From Rhodospirillales bacterium (GTDB lineage: Bacteria; Pseudomonadota; Alphaproteobacteria; Rhodospirillales; Shumkoniaceae): a stretch of 64,000 bases of DNA. The first letter of the stretch is position 1. The number at the start of each line of letters is the position of its first letter. Shown piece by piece: positions 60,015 through 64,000 of this stretch. The notes under the pieces were generated by a model. The model was given only the letters and a program-made list of their open reading frames with translations, had not been told where the DNA came from and did not search any database. Made by a program: the position numbers and the translations under genes. The stretch lies in the NCBI GenBank assembly GCA_028281785.1, contig JANQJG010000073.1, positions 27,844 through 91,843 on the forward strand. The letters are read 5' to 3'.

Positions 60015-60590
60015 CTAGTACCACCCTCCCGTGAAAAGGGGGTGCTGGGGCCACCAGTCCCGGCCATAGGGGAGGTAGAGGCGTACGCTCTCGCCGGCGG
60101 CCACCAATTCCTTCTGAAGCTCCGGCCGCACCCCATACAGCATCTCGAATTCGTAGCTACCCGGCATCCAGCCGGTATCCCGGGCCACCCGCCGGATCTC
60201 ACCGATCAGCTTGTGATCGTGGGTCGCGAAGGCGGGGTAGACACTGGCCTTGCGGGCGGCGGGCGACAACAGCAGCGCGGCGAGCTTGCGATAGTTGGCG
60301 TCGATCTCGGGCCGCCCCGAGAAGGCGTATCGGGACTCGCCGACGAAGGCGCCTTTCACCAGGCGGACGAACGCGCCGGCATCGCACAGCGCCCTGATAT
60401 CCTCCTCCGAGCGATGAAGGTAGGCCTGGACCGTCACGGCCGTCGGCGCGCCGCGATCTTCGAGGCTTTTGCGCAGGTCCAGTGTGAGGCCGACATAGTC
60501 GATATCCTCCATGTCGAGCATCAGGGTCTTGCGCCCGTTATGCGGGCGCCGCGCCAGCGCGATCATCGAACATTGCCAGAGCCGGTTCAT
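60015..60590 (-). pseudogene. Proline dehydrogenase with internal deletion
   Basis: A 191-codon frame whose C-terminal part is clearly proline dehydrogenase: LMLDMEDIDYVGLTLDL, VTVQAYLHRSEEDI, VRLVKGAFVGES, PAFATHDHKLIG, YEFEMLYGVRPELQ and VRLYLPYGRDWWPQ. The first 14 residues, MNRLWQCSMIALAR, look like the native N-terminus, but about 100-110 residues that should join them to the barrel are missing. The family is near 300 residues. The ATG overlaps the pncC stop (ATGA). A hairpin, GCGCCCG/CGGGCGC, lies at the junction. Loss of the first barrel strands should abolish FAD binding and activity. Confidence 0.75.
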
Positions 60591-61084
60591 GTCGCCGCCT
60601 CGACCTGCCGTCGCAGCAGCACGATTGCCGCGGCCACGGATTGCAGGCGCACGGCCGCGCGATCGCCGTCGAAAACGAATCGGGCGTGCAGGGTCTCTCG
60701 GCCCGGGCTGGCGGATGCGAAATGGACCAGTCCCACGGGTTTTTCCGGGGTGCCGCCGCCGGGGCCGGCGACGCCGGTCACGGCCACGCTCACATCCGCC
60801 CGGCAACGTTCGAGAGCGGCGGTTGCCATGGCTCTTGCGGTCTCCTCGCTGACCGCGCCATACACCTCGATCACGTCTTTCGGGGTCCCGAGAAGCTCGA
60901 TCTTTGCTTCGTTCGAATAGGTGACGAATCCGCGGTCGACCACGTCGGAGGAACCCGGAATCGCCGTCAGGCAGCCGGCGACGAGACCGCCGGTGCAAGA
61001 TTCGGCCGTGACCAGGGTCAAGCCACCGGTCCGGCAGCGGTCGAGGAGCGTGGCGGCGGCGTCCAATAGATCCTGCGGAAACAT
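60587..61084 (-). CDS. pncC: Nicotinamide-nucleotide amidase (CinA C-terminal domain)
   Basis: A 165-residue stand-alone CinA C-terminal domain that recycles NMN to nicotinate mononucleotide. TLVTAESCTGGLVAGCLTAI, FVTYSNEAKIELLG, GAVSEETARAMA and VAVTGVAGPGGGTPEKPVG are diagnostic. The N-terminal MoCF-like half of full CinA is absent, as usual for PncC. It starts two bases after pgpA and overlaps the damaged proline dehydrogenase. Confidence 0.95.
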   Translation of the reverse strand: MFPQDLLDAAATLLDRCRTGGLTLVTAESCTGGLVAGCLTAIPGSSDVVDRGFVTYSNEAKIELLGTPKDVIEVYGAVSEETARAMATAALERCRADVSVAVTGVAGPGGGTPEKPVGLVHFASASPGRETLHARFVFDGDRAAVRLQSVAAAIVLLRRQVEAAT

Positions 61085-61086
61085 CC

Positions 61087-61581
61087 TCAAACTCCGACAA
61101 TGTGGATGAGCAGATAAAGGATCGGTGCGGCATAGAGGGCGGCGGCGACGTCGTCGGCCATCACCCCGGCCGCGCCGGGGATACGCCGGTCGGCCCAGGA
61201 AACCGGCCAGGGCTTGATCACGTCGGCGACACGAAAAAGCACGAATCCGAAGCCGTAGTGGAATGGGTCCAGCGCGGCCGGAAGCACCGTGATCCATTGC
61301 CCGACGACTTCGTCGACGACCACGAAGCCGGGGTCCTTGGAGTCGGCGTCTCTCAGGACGCGATCGGTGGCCCAGGTTCCGATCGCCAATAGGAGGATGG
61401 CGGCCAGCGCGAGCGCGATTCGCCCTCCCATGGCCTGAATCAGCCAAGCGACCGGCAGGGCGGCCAGCGAGCCCCAGGTTCCGGGTGCGGCGGGAAGGAG
61501 GCCCGCGCCGAACCAGGTGGCAATCCAAGCCGGCGGGGAGGCAAGGGGGGTCTTTCGAGGAGGGGGAGCTTTGCGCGCCAC
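61087..61581 (-). CDS. pgpA: Phosphatidylglycerophosphatase A
   Basis: A 164-residue inner-membrane phosphatase that makes phosphatidylglycerol. Family motifs: TWFGAGLLPAAPGTWGSLAA, VVDEVVGQWIT, FRVADVIKPWPVSWADRR and GVMADDVAAALYA. The GTG start has no clear Shine-Dalgarno, so the true start may be a little downstream. It is the first gene of the pgpA-pncC unit. Confidence 0.92.
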   Translation of the reverse strand: MARKAPPPRKTPLASPPAWIATWFGAGLLPAAPGTWGSLAALPVAWLIQAMGGRIALALAAILLLAIGTWATDRVLRDADSKDPGFVVVDEVVGQWITVLPAALDPFHYGFGFVLFRVADVIKPWPVSWADRRIPGAAGVMADDVAAALYAAPILYLLIHIVGV

Positions 61582-61917
61582 GTCTTTTCAACGCCTGTCC
61601 ACAGGTTTCGTGGCCGACATTAAGGATTTGGTTATCAGAATGCACGGTAGAATACCAGGCATCGAGCCACGACCCGGGTTTACAGATGGGCTGTTTCGAG
61701 CCATTTTTGGTCAGCCATTCTTCATGGTCCGGGTCGGAGACATTGAGGCGCGAAAACAGGGCTTGCGAGGCCGGGCGCTGAACCATTCCGTTGGTTTTGG
61801 ACCCATCCTTACAACGGGTGGGGGACCGCACCGGGATGCCGGAGCAGACCTCGCCGCCTAGGAATTCCGGACGCGAGTCCGGGAGATACCTAGGGTCGGT
61901 CACCGCTAGGGGGAGTC
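61582..61917. other. Gene-free gap between pgpA and the M23 peptidase
   Basis: 336 bases between divergent genes. Open frames exist but show no family resemblance or start signals. Near the peptidase start lies a structured segment (61857-61894): CCTAGG at both ends and a perfect stem CCGGAC-GCGA-GTCCGG (61867-61882) inside. Confidence 0.6.
61857..61894 (+). promoter_or_regulatory. Structured element before the M23 peptidase
   Basis: CCTAGG (61857-61862) and CCTAGG (61889-61894) flank a six-base stem CCGGAC/GTCCGG with a GCGA tetraloop. GNRA tetraloops favour RNA folding, so this may be a leader hairpin. It ends 24 bases before the start codon. Confidence 0.35.
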
Positions 61918-63246
61918 ATGAGACCGGAGGATCATGGGCAAAGTTTGGGCGTGCGCGTCGAACAATTGACATGCCGCCTGTTCCCGGAAAAGCAGCTCAT
62001 CCTCCGCACCGACGGGCGCCTGAGCCAGCTGCGGCTGACCACCGCCACCCAGGTCATCATTGCCTCCATTCTCCTGATTCTCGGTGGATGGGCCACCTTC
62101 AGCTCGGTGAGCTACTTCCTTCACGGGCACGTCCTCTCCGCCAAGGACAACCAGATCGCCGACGCCAAGCTCGCCTATCGCAGCCTGCTCAACGAGGTCG
62201 CCGACTATCAGAAGAAATTCAACGATATGAGCGGGGACCTGGAAGACTACCACGAGATGATGCAGGGCCTCGCCGAGCAGAATACGCGCCTACAGGAAAA
62301 TCTCAGCAACGTCGCGCAACAGCTTCGAATGACCGAGGAAGAGCGCGAGCGCATTGTTGCGGCCCGGGAAAACCTCAAGCGTCAGCTTCTGGAGCTTGAG
62401 CAGGATGTCGAGGGGCTGTCGACCCACAACTTTACGCTCAAGGACAATCTGAGCTCGGTTGAATCGGAGCTGCAATCGGTCGTCGCCGAGCGCAACAAGG
62501 CCTTGTTCGAAGGCGGCCGGATGCGGCGCCAGATCAAGGACCTCGAAGGCCGCCTCGTGCAGCTCGAGGTGTCGCAGCAGGACGTCGTCCAGCGCCTGAC
62601 GGAGCAGACCGTGGCCTCGGTCGACGAGTTCGAAAAAGTGGTCGAACTGACAGGCCTTGACGTGGACCGCCTGGTCGCCGCGGACAGCGGTTTGACCGTT
62701 CAGCAGGGCGGACCGTTCTTCGACGTGGTGCCGGAGGAGGCGGATCGAGCCATCAACGGAACGCTCAGGGCCAGCCTGACCAACCTGGATCAGCAGCTTC
62801 AGCAGTTGGAAAGCTTGCAGACGATTCTCAGGAAGCTACCGCTCACCTCGCCGATGGACTACTATCACGTGACCAGTTCCTTCGGAAAGCGGCGTGACCC
62901 CTTCAACCGCAGATGGGCCATGCATTACGGGCTCGACATGGGGGGACCGTACCGGTCGCCGATCTATTCCACGGCGCCGGGCGTCGTGACGTTTGCCGGG
63001 CGGAAGGGCAATTATGGCCGTCTCGTCGAGGTCGACCATGGGGCGGGGGTTAAAACGAGATACGGCCATCTTCACAAAATTCTTGTGAAAAAAGGGGACA
63101 AGATTAAGTTCCGGCAGAAGATCGGAATATTGGGGAGTTCAGGACGGAGTACGGGTGCGCACTTACACTATGAAGTGCTGTTTGCAGGACGCCCTAGGGA
63201 TCCCATGAAATTCATCAAGGCAGGCCAGTATGTTTTCCAAGGGTAA
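61918..63246 (+). CDS. Membrane-anchored M23 (LytM-type) peptidase
   Basis: A 442-residue wall enzyme or wall-enzyme activator. One membrane helix (about 44-66), a long coiled coil (about 75-225), and a C-terminal LytM domain. The zinc ligands are present: His336 and Asp340 (HYGLD) and His415/His417 (HLH), so it could be an active endopeptidase. GGGGGAG precedes the ATG. It overlaps the bactofilin gene by 17 bases; M23-bactofilin pairs shape the cell in several bacteria. Confidence 0.92.
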   Translation: MRPEDHGQSLGVRVEQLTCRLFPEKQLILRTDGRLSQLRLTTATQVIIASILLILGGWATFSSVSYFLHGHVLSAKDNQIADAKLAYRSLLNEVADYQKKFNDMSGDLEDYHEMMQGLAEQNTRLQENLSNVAQQLRMTEEERERIVAARENLKRQLLELEQDVEGLSTHNFTLKDNLSSVESELQSVVAERNKALFEGGRMRRQIKDLEGRLVQLEVSQQDVVQRLTEQTVASVDEFEKVVELTGLDVDRLVAADSGLTVQQGGPFFDVVPEEADRAINGTLRASLTNLDQQLQQLESLQTILRKLPLTSPMDYYHVTSSFGKRRDPFNRRWAMHYGLDMGGPYRSPIYSTAPGVVTFAGRKGNYGRLVEVDHGAGVKTRYGHLHKILVKKGDKIKFRQKIGILGSSGRSTGAHLHYEVLFAGRPRDPMKFIKAGQYVFQG

Positions 63247-63745
63247 GACGACGACTACGACGACGACGACGAACGAGACCACGGTGGCGCGCAAAGTGCA
63301 GGACAAACCCGCCGTGCCCTCGATCCTCAGCACCGATATGCGTATCGTCGGTGACTTAGTCAGCGAGGGGGAGATTCAGATCGACGGCACCGTCGAAGGG
63401 GACATCCGTAGCAAGAAGCTGTTGATCGGGGAGCCGGCGAGCATCACCGGCGAGGTGATCGCCGACATGATCGAGGTGTTCGGTTCCGTGACGGGCCAGA
63501 TCAAGGCGCGATCGGTGATTCTCGCGAAGACGGCGCATGTGATCGGCGATATCCACCACGAGGATCTCTCCATCGAGAAGGGCGCCTTCCTCGAAGGTCA
63601 TTGCAAGCGCATGACCGAGAAGATGGACTTCTCCAAGGGCGGGATCAATCTCGTGTCCAAGGACCGCGACGCCAAGCCGGCCCAGGATACGAGCAAGCCG
63701 GTGACCGGCGGCGGCGATACGCCGAAACTGGCCACCAACGGCTGA
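63230..63745 (+). CDS. Bactofilin
   Basis: A 171-residue cytoskeletal protein that forms filaments at the inner membrane. The central beta-helix domain spans about residues 30-135 (ILSTDMRIVGDLVSEGEIQI, GTVEGDIRSKKLLIGE, ITGEVIADMIEVFGSVTGQI, AHVIGDIHHEDLSIEKGAFL). A disordered N-terminus holds eight consecutive Thr (7-14), encoded by a run of ACG/ACT codons. The C-terminal 35 residues are also disordered. Overlap with the M23 gene indicates co-translation. Confidence 0.95.
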   Translation: MFSKGKTTTTTTTTNETTVARKVQDKPAVPSILSTDMRIVGDLVSEGEIQIDGTVEGDIRSKKLLIGEPASITGEVIADMIEVFGSVTGQIKARSVILAKTAHVIGDIHHEDLSIEKGAFLEGHCKRMTEKMDFSKGGINLVSKDRDAKPAQDTSKPVTGGGDTPKLATNG

Positions 63746-63772
63746 ACGTCCCTCTGCGGCGCGACGGCCGGG

Positions 63773-63906
63773 CTAGTGTCCCGATCGCGAGATTCGTGAC
63801 ATCGAATCTCGCGTGAATCGGTACACGAACCTATTGATTCTCGTGTGATTCAGCTTCCGAAGTTCGGCACACAATGATGTGCCGAACTTCGGAACCATCA
63901 TACTAG
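63773..63906. repeat. 134-bp palindromic repeat with three stems
   Basis: Bounded by CTAGT (63773-63777) and ACTAG (63902-63906). Stem one: CGCGAGATTCG (63786-63796) with CGAATCTCGCG (63803-63813). Stem two, imperfect, joins TGAATC..TACACGA to TCGTGT-GATTCA. Stem three: a perfect 17-base stem TTCCGAAGTTCGGCACA (63855-63871) with its complement at 63878-63894. Such size and nesting suggest a MITE or a structured dispersed repeat; the first or third stem may also end bactofilin transcription. Confidence 0.7.
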
Positions 63907-63982
63907 GCCGTAAACTCATAAAATTTCTTCCAAGATGTGTTGGATTGTGATTCACGGTTCTTCTCAGTGAAGGAGGATTGTG

Positions 63983-64000
63983 ATGAGCCGGCGGCGCCAC
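63983..64000 (+). mobile_element. Possible start of an IS3-family transposase
   Basis: Six codons to the window edge, MSRRRH, after AAGGAGGATTGTG, a strong Shine-Dalgarno. Many IS3-family OrfA proteins begin exactly this way. The preceding TGTGTTGGATTGTGA could be near a terminal repeat. Six residues cannot prove it. Confidence 0.4.

Noticed and set aside
61517..61861. A 114-codon + strand frame upstream of the M23 peptidase
   Set aside because: Its first part is antisense to pgpA, there is no ribosome-binding site, and no family resemblance.
63248..63271. ACG repeats read as a CRISPR or tandem array
   Set aside because: They are codons for a threonine run in bactofilin, with no spacers.

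Overview
The window is GC-rich and densely coded. It looks like the chromosome of an alphaproteobacterium of the Rhodospirillales type. Evidence is the gene order proS-lolC-lolD-dnaE, then rpsB-tsf-pyrH-frr-uppS-cdsA-dxr-rseP-bamA-ompH-lpxD-fabZ-lpxA-lpxI; a PdhB that carries its own lipoyl domain; a LexA operator of the form GTTC-N7-GTTC; LpxI in place of LpxH; and a ppiD/trpE/trpG/trpD/trpC/moaC/moeA/lexA/comEC/gltX backbone. No tRNA, rRNA or CRISPR array was seen.

Layout. 1-20000 (+ strand): translation (proS end, rpsB, tsf, frr), lipoprotein export (lolCD), replication (dnaE), UMP kinase, isoprenoid and phospholipid enzymes (uppS, cdsA, dxr), site-2 protease, outer-membrane assembly (bamA, ompH) and lipid A synthesis (lpxD, fabZ, lpxA, lpxI). 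lpxB, often the last gene of this run, is absent. 20300-30500 (mostly - strand): gltA, gltX, divergent comEC (+), then lexA, moeA, moaC, trpC, trpD, trpG. 30500-38070: a block between trpG and trpE with a copper ATPase under a CueR-type promoter, an ArsR-controlled permease, cueR, a YibQ-like deacetylase, a small HMA metal-binding protein, galM and an acetyltransferase remnant. 38070-41470 (-): trpE and ppiD. 41700-47350 (+): tpiA, secG, pyrG, kdsA, eno, ftsB. 47370-51670: a divergent DapB, small unknown proteins, a DUF2147 protein, a DUF1932 oxidoreductase and a SOUL-type lipoprotein. 52000-60000 (+): pdhA-pdhB-pdhC, a cupin, an unknown 218-residue protein, lpdA, lipA and a COQ10/RatA-like protein. 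60000-61600 (-): pgpA, pncC and an internally deleted proline dehydrogenase. 61900-64000 (+): an M23 peptidase overlapping a bactofilin, a palindromic repeat, and six codons that look like the start of an IS3-type transposase.

Functionally, most of the window is core envelope, central-carbon and translation machinery. The less ordinary parts are the metal-handling block that separates trpE from trpGDC, three different palindromic repeats of 105-134 bp that touch gene ends or leaders, a lexA promoter whose SOS box overlaps the -10 element, the deleted proline dehydrogenase with a hairpin at the scar, and unfamiliar small proteins around the pyruvate dehydrogenase genes.

All gene calls come from reading translated sequence and recalling family motifs. 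No database search was run, and start codons are argued from Shine-Dalgarno spacing and family N-termini.
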